Shown here in pieces: positions 1 to 8,420 of a stretch of 64,000 nucleotides of DNA. The stretch covers positions 1 through 64,000 of the forward strand of contig QAIB01000014.1 of NCBI GenBank assembly GCA_030418545.1. Reading direction: 5' to 3'. The notes beneath the pieces were generated by a model that saw only the letters and a program-made list of their open reading frames with translations, made no database searches and was not told the DNA's origin. Made by a program: the position numbers and the translations under genes. Each line of letters starts with the position of its first letter. The stretch's first letter is position 1. Source of the stretch: Xenophilus aerolatus. GTDB taxonomy: Bacteria; Pseudomonadota; Gammaproteobacteria; Burkholderiales; Burkholderiaceae_C.

Positions 1-556
1 CTGCACGGCGCCGCGAATGGCGCCTGCGCCCGCACACCGGCACCACCGGCCTGGACGGTGGGGTGGATCGGCCGGCATGAGGCGGGCGCGTTGGTGTAGT
101 CGCAGCGCCTTGCTGCCGCTGCCCTTGGTCCTCCCCCACCCGTTCGGGTTGAGCTTGTCGAAACCCTGCGCAGCGCTTCGACAGGCTCAGCGCGAACGGG
201 GATGGGGCATCAAGAGCGGACGGAAGGAGCGCAGTGCAGCACAGCGCCTCGGGGCGGTGGTCGTGGGCCTGCGGGCGCAGGCGCCATTCGCGGCGCCGTG
301 CAGTCTCTCAAGCACGTCGATGGACAGCGAGCACACAGGCAGCACGACAAGCCGGTCAGCGCGAGCCTGAGCCGGAGAACGCAGGCCCGCGGCCGCCGCC
401 AGCGCCCCAGGCCGTCGTGCCGGCCGATCCACAGCAACGACGGAACAGGCCCCCATCAAGAGCCCCCAAAAAAAGCTAACAGCAAAGAAGGTAACGACCG
501 TGACGATTCAGGCCGCAGCCCAGGTACAGCAGGCGCCGCAGCCCGATCGCACTTTC
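1..556. repeat. long palindromic intergenic element, copy 1 (cut by window start)
   Basis: This gene-free stretch matches 58930-59485 base for base at a constant offset of 58929 for about the first 440 bases, with few substitutions. It then diverges but keeps the terminal motif at 491-556. The copy is cut on its left by the window edge. Its centre is an inverted repeat around 140-198, in which TGAGCTTGTCGAA is answered by TTCGACAGGCTCA. Outward arms such as the GACTGCACGGCGCCGCG type are repeated in inverted orientation. Possible reading frames inside it are by-products of high GC and lack ribosome sites. I see no transposase. It is probably a chromosomal palindromic repeat of its lineage. 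Confidence 0.8.
491..556 (+). repeat. short dispersed hairpin repeat, copy A
   Basis: This motif of about 65 bases starts TAACG..CGTGACGATTC, has two facing GCAGCCC-type half-sites and ends CCGATCGCACTTT. Related copies lie at 15917-15980, 37461-37524 and 59418-59480. Here the ACTTTCA end runs into the stop codon of the minus-strand oxygenase gene, so the hairpin sits at the 3' end of that transcript. It could act as a terminator or mRNA-end stabiliser; that role is inferred from position. Confidence 0.7.
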
Positions 557-1544
557 AATACTTCTTGGCGAAGTTCGCCGCAATACGCTGCTTCAGGTAG
601 TCGCCCGCCGTGATCGACGGGTACTTGCCCGAGGGCGATTCGATCAGCGTGTCGCGGTTCGCCTGGCAGAAGAAGGCGATGCTGTAGCGCGGCCCCATGT
701 ACTCTCCGGGCTGCGGGTTGCGCACGCGGTGGAAGTTGCTAGGCAGCACGTCGTCGCTCCAGCGCATCAGCATGTCGCCGATGTTGCAGGTGATCAGGTC
801 CTCCTCGGGCGGGATCGAGGTCCACTCCTGTGCCTCGAACTCCTTGCCCGGGCACACCTGCAGCCCTCCCTGGCCCTGGCGCTGGTACAGCAGCGTCAGG
901 CAGTCGAAGTCCGTGTGCGCGCCGGCACGCCACAGGTCCAGCTTGTCCTGCACCTCCGCGGGAATCGCGTAGTAGTGCAGCAGCCGCAGCGTGCTCTGGT
1001 ACTCGGGGCTGGACTTGTCGTGCGCATGGGTGAAGAAGCTCTCGGGCAAGCCCATCTTCAGCGCAAAGCACGACAGCACCTTCATGCCGATCTCCCAGCT
1101 CTTCTGCTCGAAGGCCAGCATCGCCGCCTTGAAGCCGGGCAGCTCTTCTTCCGTCGGGAAGAGCTGGCCCATCAGCGGCAGCGTGATCTGGTAGCTCTCC
1201 TTCTGATCGGCCGTGCCGGTGGAGGGCCGCACCTGGGCCTTGCTTTCCCAACCGGCGTTGTTGGCCAGCGGGTACTGCGCCTTCACCGTGTCCGGCAGTG
1301 CGAAGAAGCGTTCGGCCTCGGCAAAGGCCGCGCGGATATCGGCCAGCGGCACGCCATGGTCGGCCAGCTGGAAGAAGCCGACGTCGATGGCTGCGTCCCA
1401 GAGCTGGTCGGCGATCTCGGCCTTGCGGCTGTCGAAGTCGGCCAGGCTGATGCGGCGGACTTCGCGCGCGTTCGTTTCAGAGCCCATCGCGCCCATGCGC
1501 GATTCCTTGCTCAGTTCGTGGAGGGCGTAGGTGGCCTCGGTCAT
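555..1544 (-). CDS. isopenicillin N synthase family 2-oxoglutarate/Fe(II) oxygenase
   Basis: A 329-residue cytoplasmic non-haem iron oxygenase of the isopenicillin-N-synthase/flavonol-synthase fold. The DIOX_N-like half covers about residues 30-140 and the 2OG-FeII_Oxy core about 180-300. The iron triad is visible as H210-x-D212 and H272, and the 2-oxoglutarate-binding R-x-S as R286/S288. I chose the ATG at 1544 because AGGAG lies 9 bases upstream; an ATG 22 codons earlier lacks such a site. It is divergent from a Tat-type binding protein gene and a second oxygenase of the same family at 3189, which suggests oxidation of an imported small molecule. The substrate cannot be read from sequence. 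Confidence 0.92.
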   Translation of the reverse strand: MTEATYALHELSKESRMGAMGSETNAREVRRISLADFDSRKAEIADQLWDAAIDVGFFQLADHGVPLADIRAAFAEAERFFALPDTVKAQYPLANNAGWESKAQVRPSTGTADQKESYQITLPLMGQLFPTEEELPGFKAAMLAFEQKSWEIGMKVLSCFALKMGLPESFFTHAHDKSSPEYQSTLRLLHYYAIPAEVQDKLDLWRAGAHTDFDCLTLLYQRQGQGGLQVCPGKEFEAQEWTSIPPEEDLITCNIGDMLMRWSDDVLPSNFHRVRNPQPGEYMGPRYSIAFFCQANRDTLIESPSGKYPSITAGDYLKQRIAANFAKKY

Positions 1545-1582
1545 GTGTGAATGCTCCTGAAAGTCGTGGGGAAAGAAGACCT

Positions 1583-1889
1583 CAAGAGCAATTCCCGGCC
1601 AGTGATGCATCGCGAGCTAGGGGATGCATGCAGCGGTTGAACGCTTCTACTCTTGCGTGCATTTTCACCTTGTCGCCGAGCATTGCGCCAGCTTTTTGCC
1701 AAGCCCGATGCGAGCGCGGGGGCATCCGCCCCGGCATGGAACGCGCCGCACCGCGACGGCGCAGCGAGGCACAACAGCGGTGCCCAAGCACGCGCGGTCC
1801 GCGGTTCGCGATTGGCACGGAAGCTGCACGCCTTGCTGCACGGAGTAGAAGCGTTCAGCGGCCCCACAGCCGCCCGGAAATTGCTCTTG
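1583..1889. repeat. large imperfect palindrome, about 300 bp
   Basis: The left arm starts CAAGAGCAATTCCCGG at 1583 and continues after a small insertion as GCGGTTGAACGCTTCTACT at 1633-1651. The right arm, 1844-1889, reads the reverse complement of the same blocks. Inner segments such as CAGCTTTTTGCCAA near 1690 and TTGGCACGGAAGCTG near 1815 also pair imperfectly, so the whole block is one degraded palindrome. It lies in the 589-base divergent region between the two oxygenase-cluster promoters (1545-2133), which holds no convincing gene. Confidence 0.7.
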
Positions 1890-1943
1890 GACGCGCCGAC
1901 GCGTCCGCCAACGGCGCCCGCGCGGTGCGTGCCCGTTGTCCCA

Positions 1944-2104
1944 GTGCGCCAGCTCGGAGATCTCGAAACATGACGAAAGTGATGGATTCGGCCCGAGGGC
2001 AAGGCGCAAACCGCAGCGATAGCCGAAGCTATCGCGAGGATTTGCAACGCCGCCATCGGGTCGAAGACGCGCTTTCGTGTTTCGAGATCTCCGAGCTGGC
2101 GCAC
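1944..2104. repeat. 161-bp palindromic element upstream of the binding-protein gene
   Basis: Arm 1944-1979 and arm 2072-2104 are reverse complements except for one extra triplet in the left arm. The centre is a perfect 8-bp stem, GCGATAGC at 2016-2023 and GCTATCGC at 2028-2035, closed by a CGAA loop. Flanking GCAAA and TTTGC blocks extend the pairing. The element ends 30 bases before the ATG of the downstream gene, so it lies where that gene's promoter or leader must be. It has no coding capacity and resembles a mobile palindromic repeat or MITE-like element. Confidence 0.75.
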
Positions 2105-2133
2105 GAAGTCTGCCCACCCGGAGAGCTTTCGCC

Positions 2134-3174
2134 ATGTCCCGTTCCGCCCTTCCCCGCCGCGCCTTCCTGCGCGCCACCGGCGCCGCCACCCTGCTGGCCG
2201 CCACCCCCTTCGTCCGTGCGCAGGGCAGCCTGCAGAAGTTCAAGTTCAACCTCGGCTGGAAGGTCGAGGCCACGGCCGCGGGCTTCCTGCTCGCGCAGCA
2301 GCGCGGCTACTACAAGGACGCCGGCGTCGACGTCACCATCGACACCGGCAACGGATCGGCCGCCGCCATCAGCCTGGTGGGCAGCGGCGCCTACGACTGC
2401 GCCTCGGCCGACCTCGCGACCATGATCGAGTTCAACGTCAACAACCCGCAGGCGAAGCTGGCGGCGGTCGCGATCCAGTACGACCTCAACCCCAACTCGA
2501 TCCTGGTGCGCAAGGACGGCCCCATCAAGAAGCCCGCCGACCTCGCCGGCAAGACCATCCTCGGCCAGCCCTTCAATGCCTCGCGCAAGCTCTTCCCCGT
2601 GTTTGCCAAGGCGCAGGGCTTCGATGCGTCCGGCGTCAAGTGGGAGAACGTCGCGCCGGACATCGGCGACACGCGCTTCGTCAAGGGCGACTTCGACGCC
2701 TCGGCCTACTTCTACTTCACCGGCCTGCTCAACCTCAAGGCCCGCGGCATGGGGCCGGAGCAGATCACCATGTTCCGCTTCTCCGACTACGGCATGAAGT
2801 CTTACGGCAACGGCCTGGTCGCCAACGCGAAGAGCATGGAGCAGGTCGAGGCGATGAAGGCCTTCGTCAAGGCCACCACGCGCGGCTGGGTCGACGCCAT
2901 CGCCGACCCCAAGGCGGGCGCCGCGGCCGTCAAGGCACGCGAGCCGCTGGCCAACGAGGAGATCGAGTTCGAGCGCCTCAAGCTCATCGTCGACGGCAGC
3001 ATGAAGACCACCGGCACGCGCAGCCACGGCTGGGGCGCGGCCACGCCCGAGCGCCTGCAGGCCACCATCGCCGAAACCGTCGACGCCTTCGGGCTGAAGA
3101 GCACGCCCGCCGTGGCCGACATCTGGACCGACCGCTTCCTGCCCACGGCGGCCGACCGCAAGCTCAAGGCCTGA
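2134..3174 (+). CDS. ABC transporter substrate-binding protein, NMT1/SsuA-like, Tat signal
   Basis: A 346-residue periplasmic binding protein. Residues 1-30 form a signal with twin arginines (PRRAFLRATG) and an A-x-A-like end, so Tat export is likely. The mature part has the NMT1/THI5/SsuA look: an early GFLLAQQRGYYKDAGVDV segment, then SADLATMIE and a PADLAGKTI block. This family binds thiamine-pyrimidine precursors, aliphatic sulfonates or similar small ligands for ABC import. The ATG at 2134 follows GGAGAG. No ATPase or permease gene is adjacent; instead an oxygenase gene begins 14 bases after its stop. The ligand is unknown. Confidence 0.88.
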   Translation: MSRSALPRRAFLRATGAATLLAATPFVRAQGSLQKFKFNLGWKVEATAAGFLLAQQRGYYKDAGVDVTIDTGNGSAAAISLVGSGAYDCASADLATMIEFNVNNPQAKLAAVAIQYDLNPNSILVRKDGPIKKPADLAGKTILGQPFNASRKLFPVFAKAQGFDASGVKWENVAPDIGDTRFVKGDFDASAYFYFTGLLNLKARGMGPEQITMFRFSDYGMKSYGNGLVANAKSMEQVEAMKAFVKATTRGWVDAIADPKAGAAAVKAREPLANEEIEFERLKLIVDGSMKTTGTRSHGWGAATPERLQATIAETVDAFGLKSTPAVADIWTDRFLPTAADRKLKA

Positions 3175-3188
3175 ACGTCGGAGCGTCC

Positions 3189-4163
3189 ATGTCGATCCCC
3201 GTCATCGACCTGCGCGACGCGCTCGCGCCCGGCGGCGCGCGCCGCGCCGAAGTCGCCGCGCAACTGCGCGAGGCCGCGATGGCCTCGGGCTTCTTCTACG
3301 CGGCGCACCACGGCGTGCCGGCCGAGCAGGTGGCGCAGCAGTTCGCCCTCGCGCGCCGGCTGCTCGACCTGCCAGTCGCCACGCGCGAGGCGCTCGACAT
3401 GCGCCGCTCGCCCACCATGCGCGGCTTCGAGAACCTGGGCGCGCAGACCCTGGACGCCGATGCCCGGCCCGACCTGAAGGAAAGCTTCTACTGCGGCATG
3501 GCCTGGCCCGACGACCACCCGTACGTGCTCGCCGGCTACCAGACCTACGGCCACAACCAGTGGCCCGCCGAGCTGCCCGAGGCGCCGGCGCAGTGCGAGG
3601 CCTACATCCGCACCCTGCTCACGCTCTCGCGCCAGCTGATGCAGCTGCTGGCACTCTCGCTGAACCTGCCCGAGGACTACTTCGACGCCACCAGCGACAA
3701 CCCCATGGTCACGCTGCGCATGGTGCGCTACCCGCCCCATCCCGAGGGCGCCGACGAACGCACCTTCGGTGCCGGCGCGCACACCGACTGGGGCGCGCTC
3801 ACGTTGCTGGCGCAGGACGGGCACGGCGGCCTGGAGGTGCAGATGCCCGACGGCAGCTGGGTGGCGGCGACGCCGATGCCCGGCTGCTTCGTCGTCAACC
3901 TCGGCGACATGATCCCGCGCTGGACCAACGGTCTCTACCACTCCAACCCGCACCGCGTGCGCAACCTGCACTCGGGCGGCGCGCCGCGCTACTCGATCCC
4001 CTTCTTCTACGAGCCCGACTACTTCGCCCGCATCGAGGCCGTGCCCGGCACCGTGCCGCCCGGCGAGGCGCCGCGCTTCGCGCCCTGCACGGCCGGCGAG
4101 CACCTGCAGGAGATGTACCGCAAGACCTATGGCCTGCCGAAGAAGGCGACGGCGACGGCATGA
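3189..4163 (+). CDS. isopenicillin N synthase family 2-oxoglutarate/Fe(II) oxygenase
   Basis: A 324-residue paralogue-type oxygenase of the same family as the product of 555-1544, but clearly divergent from it. The iron ligands are H198-x-D200 and H255, and the R-x-S for 2-oxoglutarate is R267/S269. The DIOX_N region covers about residues 1-120. The start ATG at 3189 lies 14 bases after the binding-protein stop, and the stop overlaps the next gene by four bases (ATGA). The three genes are therefore probably one transcript. Together they suggest uptake followed by oxygenation or oxidative cleavage of the same compound. Confidence 0.92.
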   Translation: MSIPVIDLRDALAPGGARRAEVAAQLREAAMASGFFYAAHHGVPAEQVAQQFALARRLLDLPVATREALDMRRSPTMRGFENLGAQTLDADARPDLKESFYCGMAWPDDHPYVLAGYQTYGHNQWPAELPEAPAQCEAYIRTLLTLSRQLMQLLALSLNLPEDYFDATSDNPMVTLRMVRYPPHPEGADERTFGAGAHTDWGALTLLAQDGHGGLEVQMPDGSWVAATPMPGCFVVNLGDMIPRWTNGLYHSNPHRVRNLHSGGAPRYSIPFFYEPDYFARIEAVPGTVPPGEAPRFAPCTAGEHLQEMYRKTYGLPKKATATA

Positions 4164-4591
4164 AGCTCTGGTTCAACCTGCTGTGCCGCGACATGCAGGC
4201 GCAGTTCGACTTCTACCGCGCCGTGCTGGGCCTGCCCGAGGCCAAGGCCAGCCGTTCGCCCATCTACCGTGCGCTGGAAACGCCCGACTTCCAGTTCGGC
4301 TTCAACGCCGCGCCGGCCTACGGCCTGCTGGGCCTGGCCGATCGGCAGCCCGCAGCCGATGAACGCGTGCCCGTCGTCGCCTACGCCACGCTCATGCTCG
4401 ATGGCCCCGGCGCGGTGGATGCGGCGGTGCAGGCCGCGCAGCATGCGGGGGGTCGCGTCGTGAAAGCGCCCTACGCCACCTACTACGGCCAATGGCAGGC
4501 CGTGCTGGCCGACCCCGAGGACAACATCTTCCGCGTCTCGTCCATCGGCTTGCCGGCGGGCATACAAGCGCCTGCGCTGCCGCAGGACTGA
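4160..4591 (+). CDS. VOC (glyoxalase/dioxygenase fold) family protein
   Basis: A 143-residue single VOC-fold protein, starting MKLWFNLLCRDM and ending with the usual DPEDNIFRVSS-type strand. VOC proteins include glyoxalase I, extradiol dioxygenases, isomerases and antibiotic-binding proteins. The metal ligands are not obvious: the expected first histidine is absent, and a D-N pair (DPEDN) replaces the common DPDGN. The start codon overlaps the oxygenase stop (ATGA), so translation is probably coupled and the protein likely acts in the same pathway. The exact reaction is unknown. Confidence 0.85.
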   Translation: MKLWFNLLCRDMQAQFDFYRAVLGLPEAKASRSPIYRALETPDFQFGFNAAPAYGLLGLADRQPAADERVPVVAYATLMLDGPGAVDAAVQAAQHAGGRVVKAPYATYYGQWQAVLADPEDNIFRVSSIGLPAGIQAPALPQD

Positions 4592-4644
4592 GCCTGGGGT
4601 TGCGCCGCTTGCGCGGCCGCACGCGCCTCGCCCACACTCGCGGC

Positions 4645-5610
4645 ATGCCCACCGCCGCAACCCATGTCGTCCCGCCGCCGGTGCGGCGCTGGTCGACCGA
4701 CGCCGTGGCGCCCGCGCAGCGCCTGGACTACTGGGTCGGCGCGATCTGCGAGGGTTTTCTGGAAATGGCCGCCACCAGCGGCTGTGGCCCGGGCTTCCGC
4801 TCCACGCTGGAGTCGGTGCCATGGGGGCCCGTGGCGATCAACCGCGTGCGGGGCAGCGCGCAGGACGTGTTCCGCACGCGCAGCGCCATCGCGCGCAGCC
4901 GCGAAAATTTCTACTACCTGCTGTGCAAGTCCGACAGCACATGGACGGCCGGACAGGAAGATTGCAGCGCCCGCCTGCTGCCCGGGGACCTGGTGCTGGT
5001 GGACTCGCGTCGGCGCTATGAATTCCACTTCGCGCACAGCGCCGACACGGTGTCGCTGCAGCTGCATCCGAGCTGGATCGAAGGCTGGCTGCCGGATGCA
5101 CAGGCGCTGCTGGGCCGGCGCATCGATGGGCAAAGCGGCTGGGGAGCCGCGCTCTCGGCCTTCGCGCGCCAGCTCACGCCCGAACTGGCGGCCAGGCCGC
5201 CGCTGCCCGCGCAACTGCTCACAGACCAGCTGGGCGCGCTGATGGCCCTGGCGCTGCAACAGGCCGCGCCTGCAGCGCCCGTTGCACCGTCGCTGCGCGA
5301 ACGCGTCGGTGCGCTCGTGCGCGAGCGACATGCCGAAGCCGGCCTCACGGCCGCCGACATCGCTGCGGCGCTCGAGGTGTCCGAGCGCACGTTGCACCGC
5401 GCCCTGGCCGGCGGCGGCCACACCTTCGCGCAGCAGCTCATGGCCTGCCGAATGGAAGCGGCGGCGCGCCTGCTGGCCGACCCGCGCTTCGACCGCCTGA
5501 CGGTGGCCGAGATCGGGCGCCGCGTGGGCCTGGCCGACGCCTCGCATTTCGTGCGCAGCTGCCGCGCACGGCTGGGCGCCACGCCGGCCGAACTGCGCCG
5601 CCGCCGCTGA
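4645..5610 (+). CDS. AraC family transcriptional regulator
   Basis: A 321-residue regulator. Residues 1-200 match the AraC-binding-like sensor type (LDYWVGAICEGF opening, then a LPGDLVLVDS strand). Residues about 220-321 hold the paired helix-turn-helix (TAADIAAALEVSERTLHRAL and the VAEIGRRVGLADASHF type). It follows the VOC gene in the same direction with a 53-base gap, so it is the likely local regulator of the oxygenase cluster. The start at 4645 begins the sensor domain and fits family length. Confidence 0.92.
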   Translation: MPTAATHVVPPPVRRWSTDAVAPAQRLDYWVGAICEGFLEMAATSGCGPGFRSTLESVPWGPVAINRVRGSAQDVFRTRSAIARSRENFYYLLCKSDSTWTAGQEDCSARLLPGDLVLVDSRRRYEFHFAHSADTVSLQLHPSWIEGWLPDAQALLGRRIDGQSGWGAALSAFARQLTPELAARPPLPAQLLTDQLGALMALALQQAAPAAPVAPSLRERVGALVRERHAEAGLTAADIAAALEVSERTLHRALAGGGHTFAQQLMACRMEAAARLLADPRFDRLTVAEIGRRVGLADASHFVRSCRARLGATPAELRRRR

Positions 5611-5711
5611 AGCGCCTGGCAGGCCGCGGCCACCCGGCTGGCGCGCTGCGGCCATCCGCGTGCGCCGCGGCTTCCTAGAGTGCGGTCGTCCCATCGACAG
5701 GAGAACCCGCA

Positions 5712-6440
5712 ATGTCCGACACCTACGTCCTCGTCCACGGCGCCTGGCACACCGGCGCCGAACTCGAAGCCACCGCCGCGCACCTGCGCGCGGCCGGCCA
5801 CACCGTGCACTGCCCCACATTGGCCGGCAACCGCCCGGGCGACGACCGCAGCCGCATCGGCCTGTCGGATGCCATCGATTCATTGGTCGGCTTCCTCGAG
5901 TCGCAGTCGCTCACCGAAGTGCGCCTCGTGGGCCACAGCTACGGCGGCATGGTCATCTCGGGCGCCGCCGATCGTGCGGCCTCGCGCATCCGTCGCCTGG
6001 TGTACGTCAACGCCTTCGTGCCCCTGGACGGCCAGTGCCTCAACGACCTCGTACCGCCGCACTACGTGGCGCTGTTCGACGCCGTGGCCGCGGCCTCCAA
6101 CCAGGCCGTGGTGCTGCCCTTCGAGATCTGGCGCGAGGCCTTCATCAACGACGCCGACATCGCGCTCGCCCGCAGCAGCTACGAGCAGCTGAATCCGCAC
6201 CCGTACCGCACCTTTACCGAGCCGATCCGCCTGCAGCGCCCCTTGGCCGAGCTGCCGGTCGGCAAGTCCTACGTCAACTGCCGCCAGGACACGGCCATGC
6301 CCCACGGCCTGCCCTGGCACCCGCGCCTGTCGGAGCGGCTCGGGCTGTTCCGCCTCGTCGAATGCGACGGCAGCCACGAGATGTGGTTCAGCAACCCGGC
6401 GGTGCTGGCGCGCGCCATCGAGGCGGCCGGGCGCGACTAG
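5712..6440 (+). CDS. alpha/beta hydrolase (esterase EstC / MES-like)
   Basis: A 242-residue alpha/beta-fold hydrolase. The oxyanion motif LVHGAWH occurs at residues 7-13, the nucleophile elbow GHSYGG gives S76, and the catalytic histidine is H222 in DGSHE. The sequence type resembles bacterial EstC and plant methyl-salicylate/methyl-jasmonate esterases, which cleave small methyl esters. AGGAGAA precedes the ATG by 9 bases. It has no signal peptide. The gene is a single unit between the AraC gene and a convergent operon; the substrate is undefined. Confidence 0.88.
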   Translation: MSDTYVLVHGAWHTGAELEATAAHLRAAGHTVHCPTLAGNRPGDDRSRIGLSDAIDSLVGFLESQSLTEVRLVGHSYGGMVISGAADRAASRIRRLVYVNAFVPLDGQCLNDLVPPHYVALFDAVAAASNQAVVLPFEIWREAFINDADIALARSSYEQLNPHPYRTFTEPIRLQRPLAELPVGKSYVNCRQDTAMPHGLPWHPRLSERLGLFRLVECDGSHEMWFSNPAVLARAIEAAGRD

Positions 6441-6449
6441 GAAGCGCCC

Positions 6450-6851
6450 CTATCCGGCCCAGCCCGTCTCGATCTCGGTCTTCACCTCGGTCATGAGCTT
6501 GTGCACCGGGCACTTGCCGGCCACCCGCAGCAGTTCGTCGCGCTGGGCATCGCTGAGCGCGCCGCCCACCTGCAGCCTGGCCGACAGGCGGTAGCTGCCC
6601 TGCCGCTCCTGGCTGGCGTCGCGGTCGACGTCGACCTGGATGTCCTCGACCGGAATGCCGCGCCGCTGGGCGTACAGCAGCATCGTGATCGCCTTGCAGG
6701 CGGCCAGCGCGGCGTCGTAGAGGTCGTGCGGCTCGGGGCCGGCGTCGGTGCCGCCGCCGGCGATCGAGGCGTCGACGGTGATGGCATGGCCGCGGATCTG
6801 CAGCGTGTGGGCGGTGCCGGTGCTGCCGTTGCGGCGGACGGTGACGGTCAT
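6450..6851 (-). CDS. OsmC family peroxiredoxin-like protein
   Basis: A 133-residue OsmC/Ohr-superfamily protein. The two conserved cysteines are visible as C52 (ALAACKAIT) and C114 (AGKCPVHK). These normally form the thiol pair that reduces organic hydroperoxides or persulfide-like substrates in the cytoplasm. The length is normal for YhfA-like OsmC proteins. AGGAG lies 8 bases upstream of the ATG. It is the last gene of a minus-strand operon after a molybdenum oxidoreductase and a flavin reductase, so a role in sulfur or redox detoxification is plausible. Confidence 0.9.
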   Translation of the reverse strand: MTVTVRRNGSTGTAHTLQIRGHAITVDASIAGGGTDAGPEPHDLYDAALAACKAITMLLYAQRRGIPVEDIQVDVDRDASQERQGSYRLSARLQVGGALSDAQRDELLRVAGKCPVHKLMTEVKTEIETGWAG

Positions 6852-6895
6852 TCGGATCTCCTGGATTGGGGGGGGTGGGGAAGGAAGGGCTCGGC

Positions 6896-7642
6896 TCAGC
6901 CGCCGTAGCGCTCGGTGCGGACGGCCGGTGCCGGCACGCCGGCGGCGAGCAGCGCCTGTGCCACCGCCTCCACGAAGGGGTTGGCGCCGCAGACGAAGGC
7001 ATGGCGCGGCAGCGTGCCCCAGCGCTGCAGCTCGGCGCCGACCAGCGCCGCATCCCATCGCTGGCCGATGTCCTGCGTGCGCGCGGGCTGCGCGCGGGTG
7101 ATGGCGGCCACGAAGCGAAAGCGCCCGGCATGGCGTGCCTCCAGCTCCGCCAGTTCGTCGGCCCATGGCACATCGGCCCAAGTGCGGGCCGAGGCCAGCA
7201 TCAGCACCGGCACCTCGGGCGCCAAGGCCCACGCACGCGCCATCGCCACCAGCGGCGCGAGGCCCGAACCGCCGCCGACCAGCAGCAGCGGCCCGCCGTC
7301 GGGCGGCTGCCACACGAAGTGGCCGCCCAGCGGCCCGCGCAGCTCGATGCGGTCGCCCACGGCGGCCACGTCGTGGAAGAAGGGCGAGACCTCGCCGTCC
7401 TCGATGCGGTCGATCAGCAGCTGCAGGCCGGTGCCGGGCGCCGAAGTGATCGAGTAGCTGCGCTGCGCCTGGTAGCCGTCGGGCGCGGTGAGCCGCACGT
7501 CCACATGCTGACCGGCGCGGTGCGGCGCCATGCGCGGCGCATCGAAGGCGAAGGCGCGCATGTGCGGCGTGACCGGGTCGATGCGCACGAGGGTGGCCTC
7601 CTGCCACGCCGTGGGCGCCAGCGTGTCCGGCGGCGCGCTCAC
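6896..7642 (-). CDS. FAD/NAD(P)-binding ferredoxin reductase-type oxidoreductase
   Basis: A 248-residue flavin reductase of the ferredoxin-NADP reductase fold. The FAD-binding motif RSYS is at 61-64. The nucleotide-binding glycine-rich loop LVGGGSGLAP is near residues 121-130, and the C-terminal VCGANPFVEAV motif closes the NAD domain. It lacks a [2Fe-2S] ferredoxin domain. I chose the GTG at 7642, which overlaps the stop of the upstream molybdenum enzyme (GTGA). That overlap implies coupled synthesis, so this protein is probably the electron donor or acceptor of that enzyme. Confidence 0.88.
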   Translation of the reverse strand: MSAPPDTLAPTAWQEATLVRIDPVTPHMRAFAFDAPRMAPHRAGQHVDVRLTAPDGYQAQRSYSITSAPGTGLQLLIDRIEDGEVSPFFHDVAAVGDRIELRGPLGGHFVWQPPDGGPLLLVGGGSGLAPLVAMARAWALAPEVPVLMLASARTWADVPWADELAELEARHAGRFRFVAAITRAQPARTQDIGQRWDAALVGAELQRWGTLPRHAFVCGANPFVEAVAQALLAAGVPAPAVRTERYGG

Positions 7643-8250
7643 GGGTCGTCCGAGTAGCGCTGCTGCCGCCACGGATCGCCGTACATGTGGTAGCCGCGCA
7701 GTTCCCAGAAGCCGGCCTCGTCGCGCTCGGTGAAGCGCAGGCCGCGCAACCACTTGGCGCTTTTCCAGAAGTACAGGTGCGGCACCAGCAGCCGTGCCGG
7801 CCCGCCGTGCTCGGGCGCCAGCGGCGCGCCGTCGAAGTGCGTGGCGACCATCGCGCGGCCGCCCAGCAGGTCGGGCACCGGCACGTTGGTGTCGTAGTCG
7901 TCGTAGGAAAGCGCGAGCGCGAAGCCGGTGGGCGGGGTGAGGCCGGCAGCGGCGAGCAGGTCGTCGATCCAAACGCCCTGCCACTGGGTGTCGAGCTTGC
8001 TCCACTGCGTCACGCAATGGATGTCGCCGGCCCATCGGCTGTGCGGCAGGGCCTGGAACTCGTCCCAGCTCCAGCGGGCCAGCGGGCGCGGCCCATGGCT
8101 GATCGTGAAGCTCCAGTGCGCCAGGTCGATGGCCGGCGCCGGCCCCTTGCTGAGCACCGGGAAGTCGTGCGTGAGGTACTGCCCCGGGGGCAGGCGCCGG
8201 GCACTCTCGGTGCCGATGCGCCGGCCGGTGAAGCCGCGTGTGGTGGCCAT
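7639..8250 (-). CDS. sulfite oxidase-like molybdopterin-dependent oxidoreductase
   Basis: A 203-residue protein with the sulfite-oxidase Moco-binding fold (Oxidored_molyb type). C79, in the motif DIHCVTQWSKLD, is the expected molybdenum-ligating cysteine. It is short and has neither a haem domain nor a dimerisation domain. No Tat or Sec signal is visible, so it is likely cytoplasmic, unlike MsrP. The ATG at 8250 follows AGGAG at 9 bases. It is the first gene of the operon with a flavin reductase and OsmC. Oxidation or reduction of a sulfur compound is a reasonable guess, not a demonstrated role. Confidence 0.88.
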   Translation of the reverse strand: MATTRGFTGRRIGTESARRLPPGQYLTHDFPVLSKGPAPAIDLAHWSFTISHGPRPLARWSWDEFQALPHSRWAGDIHCVTQWSKLDTQWQGVWIDDLLAAAGLTPPTGFALALSYDDYDTNVPVPDLLGGRAMVATHFDGAPLAPEHGGPARLLVPHLYFWKSAKWLRGLRFTERDEAGFWELRGYHMYGDPWRQQRYSDDP

Positions 8251-8420
8251 GTCGTCGCTCCTGTGAAGCGGCACGATGGTAGCGCCGCCTGCTGCAGCGC
8301 GGCGTGCGCGCGCAGCCAGGCCCACCTTCGTTCTCACATGGCGTGCAGGGGTGTTACAGCTCCCTCATGCCACGCTCAGCTTCGATCTGCACAATGGCCC
8401 GCACCGACCGGAGAGCTTCC

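Noticed and set aside
1-556. Insertion sequence or gene in the left repeat
   Set aside because: There is no transposase-like frame, no ribosome sites and the whole block is palindromic.
2640-4163. A 507-codon frame starting inside the binding-protein gene
   Set aside because: The first 183 codons are a shadow of the binding protein. The oxygenase homology begins at the ATG at 3189.
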